Shown: positions 52,867 through 61,054, numbered from the stretch's first letter. The stretch is DNA of 64,000 nt from Photobacterium angustum (GCF_002954615.1 NZ_MSCJ01000001.1:2356001-2420000), one strand, 5' to 3'. Made by a program: numbers and translations. The notes: generated from the letters alone by a model not told the origin.

Positions 52867-52926
52867 TGATAAAAAAACAGATAATCGATATAAAACAAGG
52901 CGAACTCACAAGCTGTTTTTTATCAA
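52867..52926. repeat. Inverted repeat in the patatin/LysR divergent region
   Basis: TTGATAAAAAAACAG (from 52866) faces CTGTTTTTTATCAA (52913-52926); the arms match apart from one extra A. About 32 bases separate them. Downstream, TTGCAATT occurs twice. This could be a binding region for the adjacent LysR protein. Confidence 0.4.
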
Positions 52927-53035
52927 TTGCAATTTGTTTCATATATTACTCTTGCAATTAGCACTCTTTGATACTCGCTCTTTTATTGTGCCAATTTCGC
53001 TTATTAATGTTATTTCTTACTAGGTATTCCACACT

Positions 53036-53992
53036 ATGTCTGTTTCTCCTTCACATAAAAAAGATATCAACTGGCGTGGTGTTGATCTCAACCTGCTGAT
53101 CTCCTTTTCCGCTCTAATGGAAACACAAAGTGTTACGAAGGCGGCAAACAAACTCGCGATTGGACAATCTGCCATGAGTCATAATTTGTCTCGTTTAAGG
53201 CAACTCCTTGACGATCCTTTATTTGAACGTCAAGGACACAATATGATCCCAACACAAAAAGCGTTAGAGCTCTCGGTCACTGTCGAAAAAATTCTAAACT
53301 TAATCACTAGAGAGCTATTACAACCGAGTACATTTGAGCCAGAGCTGTTCACTGGAACGTTTAAAATAGGCCTAACCGATTACGCAGAGTTACTCTTCGC
53401 ACCCGCCATTTTTGATGCCATTCATACTTGCTCACCACATAGTCATCTCAGCTTCTTTAATGTTGATCGGCATAACTATCAAACCGTTTTTAATGATCAA
53501 CGATTAGACTTAGTGATTGGTTCAATGACAAATATGGGCAAAGACATTAGTAGCCAATATTTATATACCGAAGATCATGTTTGTTTATTCGATAGCAAAG
53601 CAACCGGACTCAATGCCCCTATCACCATAGAACAATATAGTGCACATCCGCATGCCTTAGTTTCACCAGATGGACAACTCATTACCCAAGTTGATGAGCA
53701 ACTAAAAAATCATGCCTTACAACGTCAAGTCGCGGTAGGTTCACGTAACTTTTTGACCATCCGCCATTTACTCAAAGGAAGGGATCTACTGTGTGTGGTT
53801 TCTCGCTTAATGGCACAATTAGATCTGTTTCATGATGATTTGATCCAATGCCCAACCCCTGTCGATATTGCTGATTTTGATATTCGTTTATTATGGCTAC
53901 ATCGCAATGGCACTCACCCGCGTAATGAGTGGCTACGTCAACGGGTTGCCAGTACGGTTATCGAACAGGTAAAACAACTCCAGAAACAATAA
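53036..53992 (+). CDS. LysR-family transcriptional regulator
   Basis: 318 residues with an N-terminal winged helix-turn-helix (DLNLLISFSALMETQSVTKAANKLAIGQSAMSHNLSRLR, of which SVTKAANKLAIGQSAMSHNL is the recognition part). A C-terminal PBP2-type sensor domain has LLFAPAIFDAIHTC and DLVIGSM. The effector is unknown. It is divergent from the patatin-like gene, which LysR proteins often control. A bidirectional terminator follows. Confidence 0.92.
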   Translation: MSVSPSHKKDINWRGVDLNLLISFSALMETQSVTKAANKLAIGQSAMSHNLSRLRQLLDDPLFERQGHNMIPTQKALELSVTVEKILNLITRELLQPSTFEPELFTGTFKIGLTDYAELLFAPAIFDAIHTCSPHSHLSFFNVDRHNYQTVFNDQRLDLVIGSMTNMGKDISSQYLYTEDHVCLFDSKATGLNAPITIEQYSAHPHALVSPDGQLITQVDEQLKNHALQRQVAVGSRNFLTIRHLLKGRDLLCVVSRLMAQLDLFHDDLIQCPTPVDIADFDIRLLWLHRNGTHPRNEWLRQRVASTVIEQVKQLQKQ

Positions 53993-54000
53993 CGGATAAT

Positions 54001-54033
54001 AAAAAAGCAGAGTATGCATACTCTGCTTTCTAC
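54001..54033 (+). terminator. Bidirectional terminator after the LysR gene
   Basis: A perfect 26-base palindrome AAAGCAGAGTATG/CATACTCTGCTTT (54004-54029) with flanking A and T tracts, between the convergent LysR gene and nqrM. Confidence 0.8.
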
Positions 54034-54035
54034 GA

Positions 54036-54236
54036 CTACTTACCCGATTGAGGTTCTTGAATTTGGTATAACTTGTGTTCGTCACAAGGTTCATCGCAGT
54101 TACATTCTTTATCAACACCCACGTTGGCTAAACCACCACAGCTGCCTTTGATGGTACGTTGTTTTAAAAACCAACCTATCGCCATAGCAAAAATAACAAG
54201 CAGAAAAATACCTAGTGTTAACAGAAATGTGGTCAC
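54036..54236 (-). CDS. nqrM: Na+-translocating NADH:quinone reductase maturation protein NqrM
   Basis: 66 residues: one N-terminal membrane helix and four conserved Cys (GSCGGLANVG...CNCDEPC) as in NqrM/DUF539. It inserts the Fe of NqrD/E in Na+-NQR of vibrios. The GTG start overlaps the NifX-like stop by four bases (GTGA), giving translational coupling. In vibrios nqrM usually lies beside apbE in the nqr cluster; neither is here. Confidence 0.85.
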   Translation of the reverse strand: MTTFLLTLGIFLLVIFAMAIGWFLKQRTIKGSCGGLANVGVDKECNCDEPCDEHKLYQIQEPQSGK

Positions 54237-54703
54237 AACTTAAAACCTCCAATTTTTGTTAAACCGCTAACAGGCGATAATGATGACATCCCGACTTTAG
54301 CAACAGGCGCTTTCTTTTTAGTGCCGCAACCGCAGCCACATGCGCCTTTTTCACGCTTACAATCTCGGCCTTGCTCTGCCGATGTTAACGCTTCTTTTAC
54401 TGCGCTACCTGATAATACATCAGCCAACGTTGTGCGTGGTGCAACTCGACTAACATTAAAGCCTGCCTTTAATAATCGAGCCAGTGATCGCTGACCAATA
54501 TTACCTAAGACGATTTCAGACACGTCATGATCAGCCAATTGACGCTGGATTATTTTTTTATGCTTACAGCCTAGTTCGCGACTACCTGTATTTTCAATTC
54601 TAGCAACTTGCTGTCCTTGCTGATCGTAAATAACAAAAACAGCCGCTTTACCAAAGTGCCCTGCAACCTGCTCACGTGGCGTTAATGCAATTGCCATTGA
54701 CAT
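54233..54703 (-). CDS. NifB/NifX-family (dinitrogenase FeMo-cofactor-binding) protein
   Basis: 156 residues. The N-terminal 105 residues match the NifX/NafY small-domain family: HFGKAAVFVIYD near 16 and the SEIVLGNIGQRSLARLLKAG segment. A Cys-rich C-terminal tail (CGCGCGTKKK) follows. No nitrogenase genes are seen; such proteins in non-fixers may bind Fe-S or Mo clusters. It is coupled to nqrM and follows the DUF134 regulator by 76 bp. GAGGAA precedes the ATG. Confidence 0.85.
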   Translation of the reverse strand: MSMAIALTPREQVAGHFGKAAVFVIYDQQGQQVARIENTGSRELGCKHKKIIQRQLADHDVSEIVLGNIGQRSLARLLKAGFNVSRVAPRTTLADVLSGSAVKEALTSAEQGRDCKREKGACGCGCGTKKKAPVAKVGMSSLSPVSGLTKIGGFKL

Positions 54704-54779
54704 AATTATTCCTCACTCACTTAACCGAGCGCTCACAACGAATATGATCGCTTTTTATCACTTATCAAAATAAAAGCGT

Positions 54780-55070
54780 TCATGGTGTTGGCATATAACC
54801 GTCAAGTTCTAACGCCAACCCTTGCACTAACGCTTGCGCCACTTTTTTTCGTCCCGACGCCACTATATTGCCTAATGTTTGACGAGAGACACCGAGTTGC
54901 TTTGCCGCTTCTACCTGTTGCAAACCTTGCATATCAACTAATCGAAGTGCTTCTAATTCATCGCTATCTAAACGTAATGACACGAGTTCTTTCATCGGTA
55001 CGCCATTGGGCTTAAAGCAACTGTACGCTGGACGACATCCTATTCGACGTTCAATCTTAGGCCTAGCCAT
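54780..55070 (-). CDS. DUF134 family DNA-binding regulator
   Basis: 96 residues. The N-terminal RPKIERRIGCRPAYSCFKPNG is the DUF134 hallmark and the C-terminal helix-turn-helix is QVEAAKQLGVSRQTLGNIV. Cysteines 12 and 18 might sense metal or redox. AAGGTGA precedes the ATG. A TTGGC-N4-GCCAA palindrome lies about 35 bases upstream, suggesting autoregulation. Confidence 0.9.
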   Translation of the reverse strand: MARPKIERRIGCRPAYSCFKPNGVPMKELVSLRLDSDELEALRLVDMQGLQQVEAAKQLGVSRQTLGNIVASGRKKVAQALVQGLALELDGYMPTP

Positions 55071-55103
55071 GGTTCACCTTATCCATCTAACTATGGTGAA
55101 TTA

Positions 55104-55117
55104 TTGGCGTATGCCAA
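55104..55117. promoter_or_regulatory. Palindrome upstream of the DUF134 gene, possible operator
   Basis: TTGGC-GTAT-GCCAA, 34 bases from the DUF134 start. The site would fit binding of the helix-turn-helix protein as a dimer. No experimental site is known to me. Confidence 0.45.
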
Positions 55118-55513
55118 AAACATTACTTTGATCTAGATACGTAACAAGCAATAAAAATTTTTCTTATCTAAACACATCAATGATTTATAAATTCACAAAA
55201 TAAAATCCCAATATAACGGCTTTTAAAAACAATGAAGATGAAAGTACCATGCGCGGATATTGTAGCGAAGAGAAGATAACAGACGTGAAGATGGCGCGAA
55301 CTACCTTTAAAAATGAAGTCTGTTTATTTTATTCGCCCCCCCTAAAAACCTTATAAACAGAATAATCATCTGATTTTTTATTTCTTTGCTAATTAATAAG
55401 TTAGATAGTTACATATAGGAAACAGCATATGCTAATTATGTCACAGAAGTGTCATATACAAACTGCTATACTTAGCGCCGTCAATAGCCAGGAAGGTTGG
55501 AGTTAGCAGTATT
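55118..55513. other. Intergenic region with an inverted repeat
   Basis: About 400 bases without a convincing gene. A 35-codon ORF at 55250 was rejected. TCTGTTTAT (55319-55327) and ATAAACAGA (55353-55361) form a 9-bp inverted repeat with a 25-base loop that contains a run of seven C. Confidence 0.5.
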
Positions 55514-55723
55514 ATGCGGATGTTTAAACGCTACTTACCAAAATTAATCGCCAAACATGTCAGTCGCTTATTTAGTGGTCGCCTCTACATTGACGGACGC
55601 GGTGGGTACCATTTTGAAAATGGTTTACTACTGGTTCCTATTAAAGCAGAGAAGCGTCATTACGATACCGTGAATGAGGTGAATTTAGAGGTAAGACGCT
55701 TACGTGAAACCTATGAAGCTTAA
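55514..55723 (+). CDS. Small conserved-looking protein of unknown function
   Basis: 69 basic residues, with a hydrophobic-basic start (MRMFKRYLPKLIAKHVSRLFSG) and a glycine-rich centre (RLYIDGRGGYHFENGLLLVP). TTGGAG lies about 11 bases upstream and a good terminator follows. I do not recognise the family; base composition resembles the core genes. It is likely a cytoplasmic protein. Confidence 0.65.
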   Translation: MRMFKRYLPKLIAKHVSRLFSGRLYIDGRGGYHFENGLLLVPIKAEKRHYDTVNEVNLEVRRLRETYEA

Positions 55724-55739
55724 GCGCTATTGCTAACTA

Positions 55740-55767
55740 TAAAGCCCATATCAAAATGGGCTTTTTT
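55740..55767 (+). terminator. Bidirectional terminator after the small ORF
   Basis: AAAGCCCAT / ATGGGCTTT stem with a 6-base loop followed by T-run (55741-55766). It also serves gcvH on the other strand. Confidence 0.85.
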
Positions 55768-55771
55768 GATC

Positions 55772-56170
55772 TTACTGTTCTTCATCTTCAACAATAATAG
55801 TGGCGTAATCTTCCGCCATCAATAAGTCATTCAGCTCGTTATCATCATTCACCCTAATCTGAAATAACCAACCGTCACCATAAGGATCACTATTAACGAG
55901 CTCTGGTGCCGAATCTAATTCATCGTTAACAGCAATCACGACACCAGACAAGGGAGCATATATATCTGAAGCCGCTTTTACAGATTCAGCCATCGCACAC
56001 TCTTCCCCCACATCTGTGGATGATTCAATATCTGGCAATTCAACATAAACCATATCACCAAGCAATGATTGAGCATGGTCGGTAATACCAATAGTGTAAA
56101 TCCCATCACCTTCAGAACGAATCCATTCATGGCTGTGGGTATATTGTAATTCAAGAGAAACGTAACTCAT
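55772..56170 (-). CDS. gcvH: Glycine cleavage system H protein
   Basis: 132 residues from ATG at 56170 ([16 protein letters not shown]), with AAGGA seven bases before it; a GTG two codons earlier is less likely. The lipoyl lysine lies in [16 protein letters not shown] at residue 65. Functional residues for lipoylation appear intact. It shuttles the aminomethyl group between GcvP and GcvT; neither gene is in this window. In E. coli gcvTHP directly follows ubiI, so this gene stands at that position alone. Confidence 0.95.
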   Translation of the reverse strand: MSYVSLELQYTHSHEWIRSEGDGIYTIGITDHAQSLLGDMVYVELPDIESSTDVGEECAMAESVKAASDIYAPLSGVVIAVNDELDSAPELVNSDPYGDGWLFQIRVNDDNELNDLLMAEDYATIIVEDEEQ

Positions 56171-56304
56171 TTTCACATCCTTATAAAAGTAGCAATAATC
56201 TTCAAAGCGCTACTGTCACCATGTCAGATCTATATAAATTAACGCACAGTATTTATGCCTGATATTTACTGTAGGTGAAAAAATCCATTTTGTTAGTCAC
56301 GAAA

Positions 56305-56336
56305 AACAAAAAAGTCACCATCAGGTGACTTTTTCA
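56305..56336 (-). terminator. Terminator of the ubiI operon
   Basis: AAAAAGTCACC / GGTGACTTTTT stem with an ATCA loop (56308-56334), 20 bases past the ubiI stop. Confidence 0.87.
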
Positions 56337-56355
56337 ACATTCGCTAACAAGCATG

Positions 56356-57570
56356 TTATTTTTCGTAGCGAGCAAGCTCTGGCAATTCACCACTCAAACC
56401 TAACGCTTTACGCATAAACTCGTCTTTCATACCCGGCGCTTTATCTGCTACTAACATACCTATATCACGTAATAGTTTTTTCGCTGGATTTGAACCTGAA
56501 AACAGATCTTTAAATCCTTGCATCGCAGTGATCATCTTCGCCGCTTCAGCTTTACGCCAACGTTCATATTGACGTAAATGCGCCTGTTTACCTATATCTT
56601 TATCTGCTAACCATAGTGCTTTAAGCTCTTGTGCCAAAGCCGCTGCATCAAGCAAACCAAGGTTTACTCCCTGCCCTGCCAATGGATGAATAGTATGTGC
56701 TGCATCACCGACTAACGCGACGCGTTCACGAACAAAATCACGCGCATAACGCATACGCAGTGGAAACGCTTGACGCTCACCTTCTACGCGACATAAACCT
56801 AAGCGATTATCAAATGCAGTCGTTAGATGCTGATTAAACAACTCATCTGACATATCACATAATTGTTTAGCTTCATCTGGCGGTACAGACCACACGATAG
56901 AGCATAAATCAGGTTCAGATAACGGTAAAAAGGCTAACGGTCCTTGTGGCCGAAAAATCTGTCGTGCCATCTTCATGTGTGGCTCTTGGCTACGAATATT
57001 AGCCACAATGGCACTATGACCATAATCCCAATGGGTTAATGGAATATCTAGTTGCTGACGTACCCAAGAGTTTGCCCCATCAGCACCAACAACCAATTTC
57101 GCCGTCAGATGTTTGCCAGATGCTAATGTTAGCCATGCTTCTGATTCACCAAAAGCGATGTTTTCACAACGCTCTGGAACTAATAACGTCACATTACTAA
57201 ACTGCTTTACACGATCTAATAAGGCGAGCTGAATGACTCGATTTTCAACAATATGCCCCAGATCAGGCTGAGCTAATCGCTGTGCATCAAAATGGATTTG
57301 AGCAAAGCTATCTTGCTCCCATACGGTCATTTCCGAATATGGGCTCATACGACGACTTACAATCCCTTCCCATACGCCTAAGCGACGAAAAATACGTTCA
57401 CTGGCACGGCTTAATGCCGATACACGTAAATCAGGTAATGACTGCAATTGAGGATCAGGTAAATGTCCTTCAATAACGGCAACTCGAAGTTCAGTTTCAG
57501 CCAATGCTGCAGCTAACGTTAAGCCCACCATTCCGCCGCCAATAATCGCGACATCAACACTTTGCATCAT
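56356..57570 (-). CDS. ubiI: UbiI (VisC) flavin hydroxylase of ubiquinone synthesis (C5 hydroxylation)
   Basis: 404 residues. The FAD GxGxxG motif (VAIIGGGMVGLTLA) is N-terminal, DG motif (GADGANSWVR) central and the second FAD motif (ALVGDAAHTIHPLAGQGVNLG) near 285. The family places a hydroxyl at C5 of the octaprenylphenol ring. It lies 2 bp after ubiH and is most likely cotranscribed. UbiH/UbiF are close paralogues; the assignment to UbiI rests on order and on the LLRDIGM-type end. Confidence 0.93.
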   Translation of the reverse strand: MMQSVDVAIIGGGMVGLTLAAALAETELRVAVIEGHLPDPQLQSLPDLRVSALSRASERIFRRLGVWEGIVSRRMSPYSEMTVWEQDSFAQIHFDAQRLAQPDLGHIVENRVIQLALLDRVKQFSNVTLLVPERCENIAFGESEAWLTLASGKHLTAKLVVGADGANSWVRQQLDIPLTHWDYGHSAIVANIRSQEPHMKMARQIFRPQGPLAFLPLSEPDLCSIVWSVPPDEAKQLCDMSDELFNQHLTTAFDNRLGLCRVEGERQAFPLRMRYARDFVRERVALVGDAAHTIHPLAGQGVNLGLLDAAALAQELKALWLADKDIGKQAHLRQYERWRKAEAAKMITAMQGFKDLFSGSNPAKKLLRDIGMLVADKAPGMKDEFMRKALGLSGELPELARYEK

Positions 57571-57572
57571 AG

Positions 57573-58760
57573 CTATCGTTCTACCTGTCCCATAGCACGA
57601 CGCAATAGCGGTGCTTTTAATGTGTTTGAAAGATTCATTGTAGCCAAACCAACATTCCGTCCAGCCGTCAACAATCGATTATCATTAGCAAATAAGTTTA
57701 CCAATCCTGTTGTCATCATAATGGTATTTTGACGATCGGGCATACGGCGTTCTCGGTAACGCCCTAACACCTCAGGTAAACCTATATCGTTACCCTGTTG
57801 ACGACCTGAAACGATCTCTTCAGCAAGTGTCATTACATCTCGAATACCGAGGTTAAATCCTTGTCCTGCGATAGGATGTAATGTTTGCGCCGCATTACCA
57901 ATCACGGCAAAACGATGCGATACCAGCGAGTTCGATTGACGAAGTAATAGCGGATAGCATGAGCGTTTACCCGTTTGGGTTAACGCACCTAAACGCCACC
58001 CAAACGCGTGTTGTAGCTTGGCAAGAAATTCTGCGTCAGATAAATCCATGATCACTTGTTGTTGCTCTGGTGGTACACACCACACTAAAGAGCTTCGCCC
58101 TTGAGACATCGGCAGCAAGGCAACAGGACCATGTTCTGTAAAGCGTTCAAATGCTTGATTATAATGAGGCTCAGAGGTTGTAATATTGGCAATAATAGCA
58201 GTTTGTTCAAAATCATAGTCTGAGCGACCAAGCTTCACCAACTGACAGCAATGAGAAATAGCCCCATCAGCAGCCACCAGCAACGACGCCTGTATACGTT
58301 CACCGTTATCAAGCTCAATAGTTGCGTGATCTACGCTGCGCTCAATTTGCTTAACACTGGCAGGACAATATAGATCAACATTTACTAGCTGCTGCAGTTT
58401 ATGGTGAAAAACTTCACCTACATCAGCGAGTTCAACCACATAACCTAACGCATCGACCGCCTGCTCCTGTGAGGAGATACGAACCATACCCGCATGACCA
58501 CGATCTGAAACATGAATATCGTTTATCGGCGTTGCAACATCAAGCAAGGCTGACCACATACCAATGTTATCCAGTAAGCGTGTCGTACCATACGATAAAG
58601 CGATACTTCTTGCATCATAACCCGGATGAGTATCAAACTCAGGCATCACAGCTTCAACCACTGCAATACGTAATGAATGACGGCTCAATACATCTAATGC
58701 GATAGCAAGACTCGCTCCTGCCATTGCACCACCAGCAATTACAACATCATAGTGCTTCAC
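57573..58760 (-). CDS. ubiH: UbiH flavin hydroxylase of ubiquinone synthesis (C1 hydroxylation)
   Basis: 395 residues with the same fold as UbiI. The N-terminal FAD motif is VVIAGGAMAGASLAIAL. The second is FAVIGNAAQTLHPIAGQGFNLG, with Asn in place of the usual Asp (GN-AA), as in several UbiH proteins. It acts at C1 as a 2-octaprenyl-6-methoxyphenol hydroxylase. It follows ygfB by 25 bp, with pepP absent between them. Confidence 0.94.
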   Translation of the reverse strand: MKHYDVVIAGGAMAGASLAIALDVLSRHSLRIAVVEAVMPEFDTHPGYDARSIALSYGTTRLLDNIGMWSALLDVATPINDIHVSDRGHAGMVRISSQEQAVDALGYVVELADVGEVFHHKLQQLVNVDLYCPASVKQIERSVDHATIELDNGERIQASLLVAADGAISHCCQLVKLGRSDYDFEQTAIIANITTSEPHYNQAFERFTEHGPVALLPMSQGRSSLVWCVPPEQQQVIMDLSDAEFLAKLQHAFGWRLGALTQTGKRSCYPLLLRQSNSLVSHRFAVIGNAAQTLHPIAGQGFNLGIRDVMTLAEEIVSGRQQGNDIGLPEVLGRYRERRMPDRQNTIMMTTGLVNLFANDNRLLTAGRNVGLATMNLSNTLKAPLLRRAMGQVER

Positions 58761-58785
58761 TATTTATCCCTTCACAAAACAACGT

Positions 58786-59364
58786 TTAGTGTAACGTTGG
58801 TTTTTCCTCTGCATCTTCAGCAACTGGACGCTGCCCTAATTCAGAATGACAACTCAATACACACATACGAACATGCTCAACAACTTGTTCAAATAAAGCT
58901 GCTTGTTCTTCCATATCGTCATCTTCATCAATACCTAACTGAGCGATCTCTTGAAGATCAGCTAAAGCTTCAGTGACAGCTTCAGACAATTGGTTCTTTT
59001 GAAGATCCATCAGCCCTAAACCAGAAATAAAGCTAGTTACCCACTCTGTTAATGCATCTGCTCGCATCATTAGTGGCTCATCATCATCTGGCATCAGTAA
59101 TGAAAACTCAAAACCACCACTAAACAGCTCATTCGCGGTTGTCGTAAACAGAGAGCGGATCATTGTTTTAGCACCGTCGGTTAATGGCTCACCTTCGTTA
59201 GCATAATCACTAACAGGGCCAACCCAGCTTTCATCATCAATCGCTAAACCACCGCAAATCATGCCACTTAATAAACCATGTAATTCAGCAGGTGCCGCTG
59301 CAAGCCCTTGCTCTTTTAACGCAGATTCAACAGCTTGGTATGTAGGTAGGGTTATTTCACTCAT
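58786..59364 (-). CDS. ygfB: YgfB (UPF0149) family protein
   Basis: 192 residues, exactly the E. coli YgfB length. LHGLLSGMICGGLA near 28-40 and the acidic GIDEDDDMEEQAALFEQVVEHVR segment are characteristic. Function is not established biochemically; an indirect role in stress and antibiotic-related regulation has been described in Pseudomonas. It heads ygfB-ubiH-ubiI and is divergent from zapA. Confidence 0.93.
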   Translation of the reverse strand: MSEITLPTYQAVESALKEQGLAAAPAELHGLLSGMICGGLAIDDESWVGPVSDYANEGEPLTDGAKTMIRSLFTTTANELFSGGFEFSLLMPDDDEPLMMRADALTEWVTSFISGLGLMDLQKNQLSEAVTEALADLQEIAQLGIDEDDDMEEQAALFEQVVEHVRMCVLSCHSELGQRPVAEDAEEKPTLH

Positions 59365-59753
59365 GGTTTATTACCTTTATTTTTAGATCAAACAACGAAC
59401 AAAGCGTTCTATTGTTACTTCACATTGCTATATCCACTTCATTTAGAGAATTCAAATCAAGCAAACATCAATAATTACATTTTTACTTAATTTCTAAAGC
59501 AGAAATAACAATGGGTCAGTAACCGCCTGTGTTATGCTAACACTTAAGCTCTGTTCGGCAAATCATAACGCCGGGCATAACGTTCAATAGTTAACCAACC
59601 ACCAATTTGGTGTGATTAATATCTGATTAGTTAGAGACTATTGAGCACAAAGTGAAGTATAGCCGCTTGCATGTTGTAACCGCTTTTCCTATGATTTGGC
59701 GACAAGCAAAAGCGGAATGAATACCCATTAGGCATGGAGCAAACCGAAGATTT
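59365..59753. other. Divergent intergenic region between ygfB and zapA
   Basis: About 390 bases with no ORF seen. It must contain the divergent promoters. The 13-base palindrome CACCAATTTGGTG (59600-59612) is the only symmetry noticed. Confidence 0.5.
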
Positions 59754-60056
59754 ATGAGTACTCAGGCTGTAGAGATTCAAGTATTCGGCAGAAATATCAA
59801 AGTTAACTGCCCAACTGGTCAAGAGGATGCACTTCGTGCTGCCGCTTCTGATTTTGACCAACGCTTGAAAGATATGTCAGAGCGCACTAAAGTATCCAAT
59901 GTAGAGCAACTGTTACTCTTTACAGGGCTTAACATCTGCAACGAGTTACATGCAGAGCGACTAGAACATAACGGAAGCGCTGGAATTTTATCCAATAAGA
60001 TCAGTGCACTAGAAGAAAAATTAGATAAAGCATTGCAAAATTATCCAAAGCGTTGA
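59754..60056 (+). CDS. zapA: Cell division protein ZapA
   Basis: 100 residues: VEIQVFGRNIKVNCP and DQRLKDMSERTKV, then a C-terminal coiled coil. It bundles FtsZ at the Z-ring. The order zapA-ssrS-fau is the same as in E. coli. The 6S RNA -10 overlaps its stop. Confidence 0.96.
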   Translation: MSTQAVEIQVFGRNIKVNCPTGQEDALRAAASDFDQRLKDMSERTKVSNVEQLLLFTGLNICNELHAERLEHNGSAGILSNKISALEEKLDKALQNYPKR

Positions 60057-60060
60057 TAAT
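60033..60060 (+). promoter_or_regulatory. Promoter of the 6S RNA gene
   Basis: TTGCAA (60033-60038), a 16-bp spacer, then GATAAT (60055-60060). It predicts transcription from about 60067 and matches the start of the closing stem. Confidence 0.6.
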
Positions 60061-60063
60061 GAA

Positions 60064-60243
60064 TTAACCCTGGGGTGTGCGTCAGTGAATGAACGTCCCC
60101 GAGCCGATAAGCAAATACCCAGGATCTGCTTTTATTAGCTATTGAGCATGCTCAGCTCGACTGAGAAGCCTACGGTTAATGTTGCCGATCCACCTTGAAC
60201 GTCTGGTTCAAGGGCATTATTTCGCAACGGCACCTTGGGGCAC
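60064..60243 (+). ncRNA. ssrS: 6S RNA (ssrS)
   Basis: Conserved blocks match E. coli 6S RNA: GTCCCCGAGCCGATA, TTGAGCATGCTC, GAGAAGCC, and the CACCTTGAAC...GGTTCAAGGG hairpin. Closing stem CCCTGGGGTG (60068-60077) pairs with CACCTTGGGG (60231-60240). The central bulge that mimics an open promoter lies between these. It binds sigma-70 RNA polymerase in stationary phase. Exact ends are estimated. It lies between zapA and fau, the family's normal location. Confidence 0.92.
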
Positions 60244-60317
60244 TCCTCTGTTTTACTTCCAATTTCAAAAGCATATCCATACAATTTAGCAAAATCCCAA
60301 CTCAAGGATTGAGCCAA

Positions 60318-60914
60318 ATGACACCACAGCTTGTAACCCCACGACAAAAAATAAGACAACAAATTCGCTTACAGCGACAACAACTTCCTCCTGAACAACA
60401 AAGACACGCTAGCCTACAATTACTTAAACAAGTTCAGCAATGCGAACAATTTATTGCCAGTCAACATATTGCGCTTTATTTGACCAATGATGGTGAGATC
60501 AGCACTCAACCCATTATCGACTGGTTATGGCAAAGCGGAAAATCTGTTTACCTACCGGTTTTACATCCTTTTAGCAAAGGGCACTTATTATTTCTTAACT
60601 ACACCCCTAGCACTCCTATGCGCAAAAATCGCTATCAAATTTCAGAGCCCACTCTCGATGTACGAGCAGTAAAACCCGTTAATAAATTAGATATTATTTG
60701 CACCCCACTGGTGGCTTTTGATAACTCAGGTCAACGATTAGGTATGGGAGGTGGCTACTATGATCGCACTCTTAGCCAATGGCATCAGCATAAACAAGGC
60801 CCTTACCCACTAGGTTTAGCCCATGATTGCCAATATGTAGAACAATTGCCAAGCGAACAATGGGATGTGCCGTTACCTAAAATTATCACTCCGTCAAAGA
60901 TCCACTGTTGGTAA
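60318..60914 (+). CDS. fau: 5-formyltetrahydrofolate cyclo-ligase
   Basis: 198 residues from the ATG at 60318 (MTPQLVTPRQKIRQQIR), with AAGGA upstream; the longer frame runs into 6S RNA and is rejected. The LGMGGGYYDRTL motif near 150 is the family signature. It converts 5-formyl-THF to 5,10-methenyl-THF. Cotranscription with 6S RNA is known in E. coli and plausible here. Confidence 0.95.
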   Translation: MTPQLVTPRQKIRQQIRLQRQQLPPEQQRHASLQLLKQVQQCEQFIASQHIALYLTNDGEISTQPIIDWLWQSGKSVYLPVLHPFSKGHLLFLNYTPSTPMRKNRYQISEPTLDVRAVKPVNKLDIICTPLVAFDNSGQRLGMGGGYYDRTLSQWHQHKQGPYPLGLAHDCQYVEQLPSEQWDVPLPKIITPSKIHCW

Positions 60915-61036
60915 AAACACAAATAAGAGCATCAAATTGACATGCTTAAGCAATCGTTTACTTTAGTTTCAATAAAAACGAACAATCTAACTAATTGTTA
61001 TAAATAACCTTATGTTTTTATTTCTTATTTTGCATT

Positions 61037-61054
61037 GTGATTGTTCATAATCAC
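61037..61054. repeat. Inverted repeat upstream of the rpiA promoter
   Basis: GTGATT - GTTCAT - AATCAC, ending two bases before the -35. It resembles a dimer-binding operator; the spacing does not fit CRP. Confidence 0.45.

Noticed and set aside
55250-55357. 35-codon ORF starting ATGCGCGGATATTG on the plus strand
   Set aside because: No ribosome-binding site, no family resemblance and very short; it spans an inverted repeat.
60195-60317. N-terminal extension of fau
   Set aside because: It is read through 6S RNA; the ATG at 60318 has a Shine-Dalgarno and matches the family start.
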